Positions 43,010-52,786 are shown, counted from the stretch's first letter. The stretch is DNA of 64,000 nucleotides from Xanthomonas hortorum (GCF_002940005.1 NZ_MDEF01000001.1); one strand, 5' to 3'. Program-made: numbers and translations. Notes: a model not told the origin generated them from the letters alone.

Positions 43010-43033
43010 TTTCGAGTCCCCTCTTGGGCACCA
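43010..43033 (+). other. Attachment-site remnant: 3' end of tRNA-Leu
   Basis: The sequence TTCGAGTCCCC then TCTTGGGCACCA is the T-loop, acceptor strand and CCA of a tRNA-Leu. The 5' stem that should pair (expected AGGGG) reads AAGGT, and no tRNA body lies upstream. The copy is therefore a duplicated att core made by integration, with the intact tRNA expected at the other end. In Xanthomonas a tRNA-Leu lies before nuoA, as here. Confidence 0.8.
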
Positions 43034-43139
43034 TTGTTTGGCTGCAGTTCCTGCGCATCGTGGCGATGCCACGCGCGGGTCCTGCTTATACCCCATGCCG
43101 GCACGCGGCGCGTGCGGGCAAAGGCAAGAGAGAATCGCT

Positions 43140-43496
43140 GTGCTGGCCGAATATTTGCCGAGTCTGCTGTTTCTGATCGTCGCCACCGGTATCGGCATCA
43201 CATTGATGTTGATCGGCCGGTTCCTCGGTCCGCGTAGCCCCGATGCACGCAAGCTCTCGCCGTACGAGTGTGGCTTCGAGGCATTCGAAGACGCGCGCAT
43301 GAAGTTCGACGTGCGCTACTACCTGATCGCGATCCAGTTCATCGTGTTCGATCTGGAAATCATCTTCATCGTGCCGTGGACGCAGGTGTTCATGGAGATC
43401 GGCGCACGTTCGCTGGTCACCATGGGGCTGTTCGTCGGCATGTTGTTCCTCGGTTTTATCTACGTCTGGAAGAAGGGAGCGTTGGAATGGGAGTGA
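43140..43496 (+). CDS. nuoA: NADH-quinone oxidoreductase subunit A
   Basis: The 118-residue membrane subunit of complex I has three hydrophobic segments and the family motif LSPYECGFEAFEDARMKFDV. It starts at GTG 43140 after an AGAGAG site. It is the first gene of the complete nuoA-N operon, 107 bases after the attachment-site remnant; its promoter may thus lie partly in or next to element DNA. Confidence 0.95.
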   Translation: MLAEYLPSLLFLIVATGIGITLMLIGRFLGPRSPDARKLSPYECGFEAFEDARMKFDVRYYLIAIQFIVFDLEIIFIVPWTQVFMEIGARSLVTMGLFVGMLFLGFIYVWKKGALEWE

Positions 43497-44041
43497 TTCA
43501 GACCCTCGATCGTCTGATGACCAATCCGATGCCGGAAGGTCGGTTGGACGACATCCTGCGCCCGGAAGGCGAGAACCCGCTGCTCGAAAAGGGCTACGTG
43601 ACCACCAGCGTCGACGCGCTGTTGAATTGGGCGCGTACCGGTTCGATGTGGCCGATGACCTTCGGTCTGGCCTGCTGCGCAGTCGAGATGATGCATGCCG
43701 GCGCGGCGCGTCTGGACCTGGACCGTTACGGCGTGGTGTTTCGCCCGTCGCCACGCCAGTCTGACGTGATGATCGTGGCCGGTACCCTGGTCAACAAGAT
43801 GGCCCCGGCGCTGCGCAAGGTCTACGACCAGATGCCGGATCCCAAGTGGGTCATCTCGATGGGCAGCTGCGCCAACGGCGGCGGCTACTATCACTATTCG
43901 TATTCGGTGGTGCGCGGTTGCGATCGCATCGTGCCGGTGGACATCTATGTCCCGGGCTGCCCGCCGACCGCCGAGGCGCTGGTCTACGGCATCTTGCAGC
44001 TGCAGAAGAAGATCTGGCGTACCCAGACGATCGCGCGCTGA
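43487..44041 (+). CDS. nuoB: NADH-quinone oxidoreductase subunit B
   Basis: The 184-residue subunit carries cluster N2, the last iron-sulfur centre before quinone. Ligand motifs are visible: ACCAVE (tandem Cys), MGSCANGG and YVPGCPPTAE. It overlaps nuoA by ten bases. Confidence 0.96.
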   Translation: MGVIQTLDRLMTNPMPEGRLDDILRPEGENPLLEKGYVTTSVDALLNWARTGSMWPMTFGLACCAVEMMHAGAARLDLDRYGVVFRPSPRQSDVMIVAGTLVNKMAPALRKVYDQMPDPKWVISMGSCANGGGYYHYSYSVVRGCDRIVPVDIYVPGCPPTAEALVYGILQLQKKIWRTQTIAR

Positions 44042-44077
44042 TACCCGTCTTCTTCTACCGAGAGCAGCCAAGCCCCC

Positions 44078-44830
44078 ATGGCAGAGCAAGCATCCTCCTT
44101 CACTGACCGACTTGCGGCACGTTTCGCCGGTGCGCAGATTGCCGTGGCCTTGCCGCGCGGCGAAGTGACGCTGGAAGTCGCGGCTGCCGATTGGCACGCC
44201 ACCTGTCTGGCCTTGCGCGACGAGCTCGGTTTCGAGCAGTTGAGCGACCTGTGCGGCGTCGATCACCTGGGCTATGGCAGCGACGAGTGGGATACTGCGG
44301 ACGTGTCGTCGCAGGGTTTCAGTCGTGGTGTCGAAGGCAAAGCGGTCGGTCGTTTCGCCTGGGGTGAATTTCCCAGTCAGGAAAGCTCCGATGGCGCCCA
44401 CCCGCAGCACATGCCCAAGCAGCGTTTTGCGGTCGTCGCGCAGCTGATTTCCTACCAGCACAACCAGCGTCTGCGCGTGCGTTGCTACGCCCCGGACGAG
44501 CAGGTGCCGGTGGTGGCCTCGTTGACCGATATCTGGCCGGGCGTGAACTGGTTCGAGCGCGAAGCCTTCGACCTGTTCGGCATCGTGTTCGACGGTCACC
44601 CGGATCTGCGTCGCATCCTGACCGACTACGGATTCGTCGGCCATCCGTTCCGCAAGGATTTCCCGCTGATCGGCAACGTCGAAGTACGTTACGACGAAGA
44701 GAAAAAGCGCGTGGTGTACGAGCCGGTGACCTCGGTCGAGCCACGCGTCGGTGTGCCGCGCGTGATTCGCGACGATGCCCGTTATGAGACTGCCGCTGGT
44801 GAAGTGGGCAAGTCGGAGACTGCCAAGTGA
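44078..44830 (+). CDS. nuoC: NADH-quinone oxidoreductase subunit C
   Basis: The 250-residue peripheral-arm subunit has the 30-kDa subunit motif WYEREAFDLFGI-like region (NWFEREAFDLFGIVFDGHPD) and RRILTDYGFVGHPFRKDFPL. C and D are separate genes, unlike the fused nuoCD of E. coli. Confidence 0.95.
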   Translation: MAEQASSFTDRLAARFAGAQIAVALPRGEVTLEVAAADWHATCLALRDELGFEQLSDLCGVDHLGYGSDEWDTADVSSQGFSRGVEGKAVGRFAWGEFPSQESSDGAHPQHMPKQRFAVVAQLISYQHNQRLRVRCYAPDEQVPVVASLTDIWPGVNWFEREAFDLFGIVFDGHPDLRRILTDYGFVGHPFRKDFPLIGNVEVRYDEEKKRVVYEPVTSVEPRVGVPRVIRDDARYETAAGEVGKSETAK

Positions 44831-46134
44831 GTGAGTTCCACCAGGCGACTGCCGCCTTCGCTAGCAATCCTGTCGAAAGCAAGCAGGAAATCCGCAATTA
44901 CACGATGAACTTCGGCCCGCAGCATCCTGCGGCGCACGGCGTGCTGCGCTTGATCCTGGAAATGGACGGCGAAACCGTGGTGCGTGCCGATCCGCATATC
45001 GGCCTGCTGCACCGTGGCACCGAGAAGCTGGCCGAGTCCAAACCGTTCAACCAGTCGGTTCCGTACATGGATCGTCTGGATTACGTGTCGATGATGTGCA
45101 ACGAGCATGCCTACGTGCGCGCGATCGAGTCCCTGATGGGAATCGAAGTGCCCGAGCGTGCGCAGTACATCCGCACGATGTTCGATGAAATCACCCGCAT
45201 CAAGAACCACCTGATGTGGCTCGGCTCCAACGCGCTCGACCTGGGTGCGATGGCGGTGATGCTGTATGCGTTCCGCGAGCGCGAAGAGTTGATGGACGTC
45301 TACGAGGCGGTCAGTGGCGCGCGCATGCACGCCGCCTACTATCGCCCCGGTGGCGTGTATCGCGATCTGCCCGATCGCATGCCCAAGTACAAGGAATCGC
45401 GTTGGCACAAGGGCGGGGCGCTGAAGAAGCTCAATGCCGCGCGCGAAGGCTCGATGCTGGATTTCCTCGAGGACTTCACCAATACCTTCCCGTCGCGTGT
45501 GGACGAGTACGAAACGCTGCTGACCGATAACCGTATCTGGAAGCAGCGCACCGTCGATGTCGGCATCATCAGCCCGGATCTGGCGCGTGCCTGGGGCATG
45601 ACCGGCCCGATGCTGCGTGGCTCCGGTATCGAGTGGGATCTGCGCAAAAAACAGCCGTATGCCAAGTACGACGCGGTGGATTTCGATATCCCGGTCGGCA
45701 CCAACGGCGACTGCTACGACCGCTATCTGGTCCGTGTTGCCGAGATGCGCGAATCCAACCGCATCATCAAGCAGTGCGTGACATGGCTGAAGGCCAATCC
45801 AGGCCCGGTCATGGTCACCAATTTCAAGGTCGCTCCGCCAAGCCGCGAAGGCATGAAGGACGACATGGAAGCGCTGATCCATCACTTCAAGCTGTTCAGT
45901 GAAGGCTATTGCGTGCCGGCCGGCGAGACCTATTGCGCCGTCGAAGCACCCAAGGGCGAGTTCGGCTGCTACCTGATGTCCGATGGCGCCAACAAGCCAT
46001 TCCGCCTGCATCTGCGCGCGCCGGGCTTTGCGCATCTGTCCTCGATGGACGCGGTGGTGCGTGGCTATTTGCTGGCCGACGTCGTGGCGATGATCGGTAC
46101 TTACGATTTGGTTTTCGGTGAGGTTGACCGATGA
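44827..46134 (+). CDS. nuoD: NADH-quinone oxidoreductase subunit D
   Basis: The 435-residue 49-kDa subunit forms the quinone site with NuoB. Motifs include MNFGPQHPAAHGVLRL, HIGLLHRGTEKL and the C-terminal DPVFGEVDR-type end (here LVFGEVDR). It starts at GTG 44827 within the nuoC stop (GTGA). Confidence 0.96.
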   Translation: MSEFHQATAAFASNPVESKQEIRNYTMNFGPQHPAAHGVLRLILEMDGETVVRADPHIGLLHRGTEKLAESKPFNQSVPYMDRLDYVSMMCNEHAYVRAIESLMGIEVPERAQYIRTMFDEITRIKNHLMWLGSNALDLGAMAVMLYAFREREELMDVYEAVSGARMHAAYYRPGGVYRDLPDRMPKYKESRWHKGGALKKLNAAREGSMLDFLEDFTNTFPSRVDEYETLLTDNRIWKQRTVDVGIISPDLARAWGMTGPMLRGSGIEWDLRKKQPYAKYDAVDFDIPVGTNGDCYDRYLVRVAEMRESNRIIKQCVTWLKANPGPVMVTNFKVAPPSREGMKDDMEALIHHFKLFSEGYCVPAGETYCAVEAPKGEFGCYLMSDGANKPFRLHLRAPGFAHLSSMDAVVRGYLLADVVAMIGTYDLVFGEVDR

Positions 46135-46658
46135 AGGCGACGGGTAATTTCGAAGCGGCGCGCGACGTCGATCCGCAGGTAGTGCTGAGCGAGAAGACGC
46201 GCGCGCACATCGATCATTGGCTGAGCAAGTTTCCGCCAGACCGCAAGCGGTCGGCGGTGCTGCAGGGCCTGCATGCTGCGCAAGAGCAGAACCAGGGCTG
46301 GCTCACCGATGAGTTGATCGTCGGCGTGGCCAAGTATCTGGAACTGCCGCCGGTGTGGGCCTACGAGGTCGCCAGCTTCTACTCGATGTTCGAGACTGAA
46401 AAGGTCGGCCGCCACAACGTGGCGTTCTGCACCAATATCAGCTGCTGGCTCAACGGCGCCGAGGATCTGCTGGCACACGCCGAGAAGAAACTGGGTTGCA
46501 AGCTGGGGCAGTCGACGGCCGATGGCCGGGTCTACCTCAAGCGCGAAGAAGAGTGTCTGGCGGCCTGCTCTGCAGCGCCGATGATGGTCATCAACGGCCA
46601 TTACCACGAGCACCTGACGAAAGAGAAGGTCGACGCGCTGCTGGACGGGCTGGAGTAA
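46131..46658 (+). CDS. nuoE: NADH-quinone oxidoreductase subunit E
   Basis: The 175-residue 24-kDa subunit binds the N1a 2Fe-2S cluster through Cys residues in CTNISCWL and EECLAACSAAPMM. ATGA overlap with nuoD. Confidence 0.95.
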   Translation: MKATGNFEAARDVDPQVVLSEKTRAHIDHWLSKFPPDRKRSAVLQGLHAAQEQNQGWLTDELIVGVAKYLELPPVWAYEVASFYSMFETEKVGRHNVAFCTNISCWLNGAEDLLAHAEKKLGCKLGQSTADGRVYLKREEECLAACSAAPMMVINGHYHEHLTKEKVDALLDGLE

Positions 46659-46661
46659 GAC

Positions 46662-47996
46662 ATGGCACATCATCACGCACCCTCAGGCCCGGTCGGTCCG
46701 GCGCCGTTGCCGCATCAGGTCGTCTACACGACCCTGCATTACGACACCCCGTGGTCCTACGAGAGCTACCTCAAGACCGGCGGCTACGCCGCGCTGCGCA
46801 AGATCCTCGAAGAGAAGATCGCGCCGGCCGACGTCATCGAAATGGTCAAGGCATCGAACCTGCGCGGCCGTGGCGGCGCGGGCTTCCCGACCGGCTTGAA
46901 GTGGTCGTTCATGCCCAAGGGCACGATGCAGAAGTACATCCTGTGCAACTCGGACGAATCCGAGCCGGGCACCTGCAAGGACCGCGACATCCTGCGTTAC
47001 AACCCGCATTCGGTGGTGGAGGGCATGGCGATCGCCTGCTACGCCACCGGTTCGACCGTGGGCTACAACTACCTGCGTGGCGAGTTCCACCACGAGCCGT
47101 TCGAAAACTTCGAACTGGCGCTGGCCGATGCGTATTCCAACGGCTGGCTGGGCAAGAACATTCTCGGCAGCGGCGTGGATATCGATATCTACGGTGCGCT
47201 GGGTGCCGGCGCCTACATCTGCGGCGAAGAAACCGCGCTGATGGAATCGCTGGAAGGCAAGAAAGGCCAGCCGCGTTACAAGCCGCCGTTCCCGGCGAAC
47301 TTCGGCCTGTACGGCAAGCCGACCACCATCAACAACACCGAGACCTACGCGTCGGTACCGGCGATCATTCGCAACGGCCCGGAGTGGTTTCTGGGGTTGA
47401 GCAAGACCAAGAACGGCGGCCCGAAGATCTTCTCGGTGTCCGGCTGCGTGCAGAAGGGCGGCAATTTCGAAGTGCCGCTCGGCACCACCTTCGACGAACT
47501 GCTGGAAATGGCCGGTGGCCTGCGTCCGGGCCGCACCCTCAAGGGCGTAGTGCCTGGCGGCGTGTCGATGCCGGTGCTGAAGGCCGACCAGGTCGCCGGC
47601 CTGCAGATGGATTACGACACCTTGCGTGCATTGGGGACCGGTCTGGGTTCGGGTGCGATCGTGGTGTTGGACGACAGTGTCTGCTGCGTGCGTTTTGCCT
47701 GCCGCATCTCGCAGTTCTTCCACAAGGAATCCTGCGGTCAGTGCACCCCGTGCCGTGAAGGCACCGGCTGGATGCACCGCGTGCTGGAGCGCATCGTTGC
47801 CGGCAAGGCCACGATGGAAGACCTGCACCAGTTGCGCACCGTTGCCGGCCAGATTGAAGGGCACACCATCTGTGCGTTCGGCGAAGCCGCGGCGTGGCCG
47901 ATTCAAGGCTTCCTGCGCCAGTTCTGGGACGAGTTCGAGTACTACATCGTCAACGGTCGTTCGATCGTCGACACGCACGTCGGAGTGGCCGCATGA
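46662..47996 (+). CDS. nuoF: NADH-quinone oxidoreductase subunit F
   Basis: The 444-residue 51-kDa subunit binds NADH, FMN and cluster N3. GRGGAGFPTGLKW is the NADH-binding glycine loop, GAGAYICGEETAL the FMN region and ESCGQCTPCREG the 4Fe-4S ligands. Confidence 0.96.
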   Translation: MAHHHAPSGPVGPAPLPHQVVYTTLHYDTPWSYESYLKTGGYAALRKILEEKIAPADVIEMVKASNLRGRGGAGFPTGLKWSFMPKGTMQKYILCNSDESEPGTCKDRDILRYNPHSVVEGMAIACYATGSTVGYNYLRGEFHHEPFENFELALADAYSNGWLGKNILGSGVDIDIYGALGAGAYICGEETALMESLEGKKGQPRYKPPFPANFGLYGKPTTINNTETYASVPAIIRNGPEWFLGLSKTKNGGPKIFSVSGCVQKGGNFEVPLGTTFDELLEMAGGLRPGRTLKGVVPGGVSMPVLKADQVAGLQMDYDTLRALGTGLGSGAIVVLDDSVCCVRFACRISQFFHKESCGQCTPCREGTGWMHRVLERIVAGKATMEDLHQLRTVAGQIEGHTICAFGEAAAWPIQGFLRQFWDEFEYYIVNGRSIVDTHVGVAA

Positions 47997-50227
47997 GCGC
48001 CCAACCAGTGAACCCGAACGTGCCACCGGACCATGTCACCGTCGAAATCGACGGGCAGAGTTTGGTGGTGCCGAAGGGTTCGATGATCATCCAGGCGGCC
48101 GACAAGGCCGGCATCCCGATCCCGCGCTTCTGCTACCACGAGAAGCTGCCGATCGCGGCCAACTGCCGCATGTGCCTGGTGGACGTCGAGAAATCCCCGA
48201 AGCCGTCGCCTGCCTGCGCCACGCCGGTGATGGACGGCATGAAGGTCACCACGCGTAGCGAAAAGGCGCTGAAGTACCAGCGCAGCGTGATGGAATTCTT
48301 GCTGATCAATCACCCGCTGGACTGTCCGATCTGCGATCAGGGCGGCGAGTGCGAGTTGCAGGACGTTTCGCTCGGTTACGGCCGTTCGGTCAGCCGCTTC
48401 AACGAGCGCAAGCGCGTGGTGCCCGACGAAGACATCGGTCCGCTGGTCGCCACCGAAATGACCCGCTGCATCCAGTGCACCCGTTGCGTGCGCTTCACTG
48501 CGGACATCGCCGGCACCTACGAGTTGGGTGGCATGTATCGCGGTGAAAACCTGCAGATCGGCACCTACGACGGCAAGCCGCTGACCACCGAAATTTCCGG
48601 CAATGTCATCGACGTCTGCCCGGTCGGCGCGCTGACCAACAAGGTGTTCCAGTTCCGTGCCCGCCCGTGGGAGCTGATGGCGCGCGAATCGCTCGGCTAT
48701 CACGATGCGATGGGCTCGAACCTGTTCCTGCACGTGCGTCGCGGCGAAGTGCTGCGTACCGTGCCGCGCGAGAATGAGGCGATCAACGAGTGCTGGCTGT
48801 CCGACCGCGATCGTTATTCGCATCAGGGCCTGTATGCGGAAGACCGTGCGGTCAAGCCGCTGAAGAAGGTCAATGGCGAGTGGACCGAGGTGAGCTGGGC
48901 CGAAGGGCTGGCCGCTGCGACGCAAATCCTGCGCGACAACGCCGGTGATCAGCTCGGCGTGCTGGTGCATCCGGCCAGCTCCAACGAAGAAGGCGCGCTG
49001 CTCGCGCGTCTGGCCGAAGGCCTGGGCAGCGGCAATCTGGATCACCGTTTGCTCAATCGCGATTTCTCCGATGCTGCGGTGGCCGAAGTGTTTGCCACGC
49101 CGTTGGCCGAGATCGAGCAGGCCGATGTGGTGGTGCTGTTCGGCACCAACGTGCGTCACGAACTGCCGCTGCTGCATGCGCGGTTGCGCAAGGCCAACAT
49201 CCAGAACGGGACCAAGATCCATTCGGTCAACCCGGTCGATTTCGATTTTGCCTTTACCCAGGCGAGCCGTACGGTCGTTGCGCCGTCGCAGCTGGCTGGC
49301 GCATTGGACGATGCGGCATTGCGCGATGCGGTCAAGGGCGCCACACGCGCCGTGATCGTGGTCGGCGCATTGGCCGAAAATCATCCGCAGGCTGCCGCAT
49401 TGCGTGCTGCCGCACGTGACTTCGCTACTGCAACCGGCGCTTCGCTGTGCCGTATTCCGCAGGGCGCCAATGCTGTCGGTTTGGTCTCGCAAGGTGTATT
49501 GCCGACCGCACGCGATGTCACCGGCATGCTGACGCAGCCGCGCCAGGCGTATGTGCTGTATGGCATCGAGCCGGGTCTGGATTTCGCCGATGCAGCGGCT
49601 GCACGCAGCGCGCTGGCGGGTGCCAAAGTGGTGGCCTTCAGCCAGTTCGCCTGTACTTCCACGCGCGATGTGGCCGATGTGATTCTGCCGATCGGCGCAT
49701 TGCCGGAAATCGATGCATCGATGACCAATCTCGATGGTCGCGTGCAGACCGCACGTGCCGCCGGCCGCTTGCCGGTGGAAGCGCGCGAAGGTTGGCGCGT
49801 GTTGCGCGCACTTGGCGGCGAGCTGGGTCTGGCCGGTTTCGAATTCATCGACCTGGTCGGCCTGCGTGCCGGCCTGCAGAACCGCAGCGTGACGCCTGCA
49901 ACCTCCGCACAGCCAGTGGCTGCGGGCGAGGGGCTGGAAGTGGCCGCGACCGCTGCGATCTATCGCACCGACGCAGTGGTACGCCGCGCCGCTGCACTGC
50001 AGTCGCATCCGCTCAACATCGCGCCGTGTGTGGCCATGCATCCGGAGCAGGCAGCGCAGTTGCAGATTGGCGCAGGTCAGATGGTCAAGGTCGGCACCGA
50101 TGCCGGTAAGGCAACGCTGCCGGTGGTGCTGGACAAGCGCGTCGCACCGGGGACGGTGTGGATCGAATCCGGCCATGGCGCAACCGCGCCGCTTGGTGCC
50201 GGTCGGGTAACGGTGGTGGCTGCATGA
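47993..50227 (+). CDS. nuoG: NADH-quinone oxidoreductase subunit G
   Basis: The 744-residue 75-kDa subunit has the 2Fe-2S ferredoxin domain (RFCYHEKLPIAANCRMCLVD), the His-Cys3 cluster HPLDCPICDQGGECELQD and CIQCTRCVRF, then a molybdopterin-oxidoreductase-like C-terminal half without cofactor-binding evidence. It overlaps nuoF by four bases. Confidence 0.95.
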   Translation: MSAQPVNPNVPPDHVTVEIDGQSLVVPKGSMIIQAADKAGIPIPRFCYHEKLPIAANCRMCLVDVEKSPKPSPACATPVMDGMKVTTRSEKALKYQRSVMEFLLINHPLDCPICDQGGECELQDVSLGYGRSVSRFNERKRVVPDEDIGPLVATEMTRCIQCTRCVRFTADIAGTYELGGMYRGENLQIGTYDGKPLTTEISGNVIDVCPVGALTNKVFQFRARPWELMARESLGYHDAMGSNLFLHVRRGEVLRTVPRENEAINECWLSDRDRYSHQGLYAEDRAVKPLKKVNGEWTEVSWAEGLAAATQILRDNAGDQLGVLVHPASSNEEGALLARLAEGLGSGNLDHRLLNRDFSDAAVAEVFATPLAEIEQADVVVLFGTNVRHELPLLHARLRKANIQNGTKIHSVNPVDFDFAFTQASRTVVAPSQLAGALDDAALRDAVKGATRAVIVVGALAENHPQAAALRAAARDFATATGASLCRIPQGANAVGLVSQGVLPTARDVTGMLTQPRQAYVLYGIEPGLDFADAAAARSALAGAKVVAFSQFACTSTRDVADVILPIGALPEIDASMTNLDGRVQTARAAGRLPVEAREGWRVLRALGGELGLAGFEFIDLVGLRAGLQNRSVTPATSAQPVAAGEGLEVAATAAIYRTDAVVRRAAALQSHPLNIAPCVAMHPEQAAQLQIGAGQMVKVGTDAGKATLPVVLDKRVAPGTVWIESGHGATAPLGAGRVTVVAA

Positions 50228-51318
50228 ACGAATTGCTGTTGAATCTGGTCAATCCCTTGCACCAGTGGTTCGTCGGACTGGGCGATGGCGGCGTGGTGTT
50301 GTGGACCGTGCTGAAGATCCTGCTGATCGCGGTGCCGGTAATCGTGGCGGTGGCGTTCTTTGTGGTCTGGGAGCGCAAGCTGATCGGCTGGATGCACGTA
50401 CGCCACGGGCCGATGTACGTGGGCATGGGCATCTTTCAGGCCTTCGCCGACGTGTTCAAACTCCTGTTCAAGGAGATCGTGCAGCCGAGCAGCGCGCACA
50501 AGGCGATGTTCATCATCGCGCCGCTGCTGACGCTGGCGCCGGCCTTCGCGGCTTGGTCGGTGGTGCCGTTCGATGCGCAGCTGGTGCTGTCCAACGCCAA
50601 CGTGGGGCTGCTGTATCTGCTCGCGATGACTTCGCTGGGCGTGTACGGCATCATCCTGGCCGGCTGGGCCTCCAACTCCAAATACGCGTTTCTGGGTGCG
50701 ATGCGCTCTGCAGCGCAGGTGGTCAGCTACGAAATCGCGATGGGCTTTGCGCTGGTCGGCGTGATGATCGCGTCGGGCAGCGTCAACCTGAGTCAGATCG
50801 TGTTTGCGCAGGGCGGAAGCTCGGGCGTAGGCGATTGGTTCCTGATCCCGCTGTTGCCGTTGTTCATCGTGTACTGGGTGTCCGGCGTCGCCGAAACCAA
50901 TCGCGCGCCGTTCGACGTGGTGGAAGGCGAATCGGAAATCGTTGCCGGCCACATGGTGGAGTACTCGGGCGGTGCGTTCGCGCTGTTCTTCCTGGCCGAA
51001 TACGCCAACATGATCCTGGTCAGCTTCCTGATCTCGATCTTCTTCCTTGGCGGTTGGTTGAGCCCATGGCCGCAGGCTTGGGGCAATCCGGATATCTCGC
51101 CGTGGATCGATTGGCTGTGGAAGGGCGGTTGGCCGTGGCTGTTGATGAAGGTGTTCTTCTTCGCCAGCGCCTACATCTGGTTCCGTGCCAGCTTCCCGCG
51201 CTACCGCTATGACCAGATCATGCGTCTTGGCTGGAAGGTGTTCATTCCGCTGACGATCGTGTGGATCGCAGTGACGGCGTTGATGGTGTTTTACGGCGTG
51301 ATCCAGAAGGGCGTGTAA
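50224..51318 (+). CDS. nuoH: NADH-quinone oxidoreductase subunit H
   Basis: The 364-residue membrane subunit links the two arms and lines the quinone channel. It is strongly hydrophobic with eight or so membrane segments; ETNRAPFDVVEGESEIVAG is the conserved acidic loop. The ATG at 50224 overlaps the nuoG stop. Confidence 0.96.
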   Translation: MNELLLNLVNPLHQWFVGLGDGGVVLWTVLKILLIAVPVIVAVAFFVVWERKLIGWMHVRHGPMYVGMGIFQAFADVFKLLFKEIVQPSSAHKAMFIIAPLLTLAPAFAAWSVVPFDAQLVLSNANVGLLYLLAMTSLGVYGIILAGWASNSKYAFLGAMRSAAQVVSYEIAMGFALVGVMIASGSVNLSQIVFAQGGSSGVGDWFLIPLLPLFIVYWVSGVAETNRAPFDVVEGESEIVAGHMVEYSGGAFALFFLAEYANMILVSFLISIFFLGGWLSPWPQAWGNPDISPWIDWLWKGGWPWLLMKVFFFASAYIWFRASFPRYRYDQIMRLGWKVFIPLTIVWIAVTALMVFYGVIQKGV

Positions 51319-51321
51319 TTG

Positions 51322-51810
51322 ATGAACAAGATCACCCATTACTTCAAAAGCTTGCTGCTGCTCGAACTGCTCGGAGGCTTGTGGCTGACGTTGAAATACA
51401 CGTTCAAGCCCAAGTACACCGTGCTGTATCCGATGGAGAAGTTCCCGCAGTCGCCGCGCTTCCGTGGCGTGCATGCGCTGCGCCGTTATCCCAACGGCGA
51501 AGAGCGTTGCATCGCCTGCAAGCTGTGCGAAGCGGTGTGCCCGGCACTGGCGATCACCATCGACTCGGCCAAGCGCGAGGACGGTTCGCGTCGTACCACC
51601 CGCTACGACATCGATCTGTTCAAGTGCATCTTCTGCGGCTTCTGCGAAGAAAGCTGCCCGGTGGATTCGATCGTCGAGACGCACCTCCTCGAGTATCACT
51701 TCGAGAAGCGCGGCGAAAATATTCTTAACAAGCCGCAGCTGCTGGCGATCGGAGACCGGTTCGAAGCCGAGATCGCCGAGCGTCGCGCTGCCGATGCCGC
51801 CTTCCGTTGA
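51322..51810 (+). CDS. nuoI: NADH-quinone oxidoreductase subunit I
   Basis: The 162-residue subunit carries clusters N6a and N6b: CIACKLCEAVCP and CIFCGFCEESCP. It starts at ATG 51322, three bases after the nuoH stop. Confidence 0.96.
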   Translation: MNKITHYFKSLLLLELLGGLWLTLKYTFKPKYTVLYPMEKFPQSPRFRGVHALRRYPNGEERCIACKLCEAVCPALAITIDSAKREDGSRRTTRYDIDLFKCIFCGFCEESCPVDSIVETHLLEYHFEKRGENILNKPQLLAIGDRFEAEIAERRAADAAFR

Positions 51811-51817
51811 GGTCATG

Positions 51818-52477
51818 ATGGACTGGGTCAAAATTGCTTTCTACGCGTTCTCCGCCGTCGCGGTTGTCTCTGCGGGTGCGGTGATCAGCGTGCGCAATCC
51901 GGTGTACGCCGTGTTGTGCCTGATCCTCACCTTCTTCTCGATGGCGTGCATCTGGTTGCTGGTCGGCGCCGAGTTCCTTGGCGTGACGCTGGTGCTGGTC
52001 TACGTCGGTGCGGTGATGGTGCTGTTCCTGTTCGTGGTGATGATGCTGGACATCGACACCAGCCGCCTGCGCGAGGGTTGGGTCAAGTACATTCCGGTCG
52101 GCGTCATCGTGGCGGTCGCCATGTTTGCGCAGATGGTCACCCTGATCGGCGTCAAGGCGCGCAGCGCCACGCCGTTCCCGGCCGACAACGCTGCCGCGCA
52201 GGCTGCCGATGTGTCGAACCTGACCTGGTTGGCCAAGAGCCTGTACACCGAGTTCCTGCTGCCATTCGAATTTGCCGCGGTGATCCTGACCGTGGCGGTG
52301 GTGGCCGCCGTGATGCTGACCTTGCGCAAGCGCACCGGCATCAAGCTGCAGAACGCGGGTGATCAATCGCGGGTGAAGGCGGGTGATCGCCTGCGCATGG
52401 TCAAAATGGCGGTTGAAAAGCCGGTGCAGGTCGCGCCGAAGCTCGATGCGGCTGACGGACAGGAGGCGAAGTCTTGA
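51818..52477 (+). CDS. nuoJ: NADH-quinone oxidoreductase subunit J
   Basis: The 219-residue membrane subunit has five membrane segments, including LVLVYVGAVMVLFLFVVMML. An ATG at 51815 is an alternative start; the chosen one is six bases from the GAGG site. The C-terminal 50 residues are basic and hydrophilic. Confidence 0.93.
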   Translation: MDWVKIAFYAFSAVAVVSAGAVISVRNPVYAVLCLILTFFSMACIWLLVGAEFLGVTLVLVYVGAVMVLFLFVVMMLDIDTSRLREGWVKYIPVGVIVAVAMFAQMVTLIGVKARSATPFPADNAAAQAADVSNLTWLAKSLYTEFLLPFEFAAVILTVAVVAAVMLTLRKRTGIKLQNAGDQSRVKAGDRLRMVKMAVEKPVQVAPKLDAADGQEAKS

Positions 52478-52779
52478 TTACCTTGGGCCACCTGCTTGGA
52501 CTCGGCGCGGTGCTGTTCTGCATCTCGCTGGCCGGCATCTTCCTCAACCGTAAGAACGTCATCGTGTTGCTGATGTCGATCGAGTTGATGCTGTTGTCGG
52601 TCAACGTCAACTTCATTGCGTTCTCGCGCGAGCTCGGCGATCCCGCAGGCCAGTTGTTCGTGTTCTTCATCCTGACCGTTGCCGCTGCGGAGGCTGCGAT
52701 CGGCCTTGCGATCCTGGTGACTCTGTTCCGCACGCGCCGCACGATCAATGTGGCCGAAGTCGATACGTTGAAGGGCTGA
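52474..52779 (+). CDS. nuoK: NADH-quinone oxidoreductase subunit K
   Basis: The 101-residue membrane subunit has three helices and the conserved glutamates in MSIELMLLSVN and AAAEAAIGL. Its start codon is TTG at 52474, overlapping the nuoJ stop; AGGAGG lies nine bases upstream. Confidence 0.95.
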   Translation: MITLGHLLGLGAVLFCISLAGIFLNRKNVIVLLMSIELMLLSVNVNFIAFSRELGDPAGQLFVFFILTVAAAEAAIGLAILVTLFRTRRTINVAEVDTLKG

Positions 52780-52786
52780 CCTGTAG

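Noticed and set aside
1..43033. CRISPR array, complete type IV secretion genes or insertion-sequence transposases
   Set aside because: I looked for regularly spaced repeats, VirB/Tra-type ATPases and DDE transposases and saw none in the window.
47942..50176. Long antisense frame across nuoG (and similar ones across nuoD, nuoF, nuoL-N and infB)
   Set aside because: These are shadows of conserved genes; they have no motifs or ribosome sites and are rich in His, Arg and Gln as expected for the reverse of such codons.
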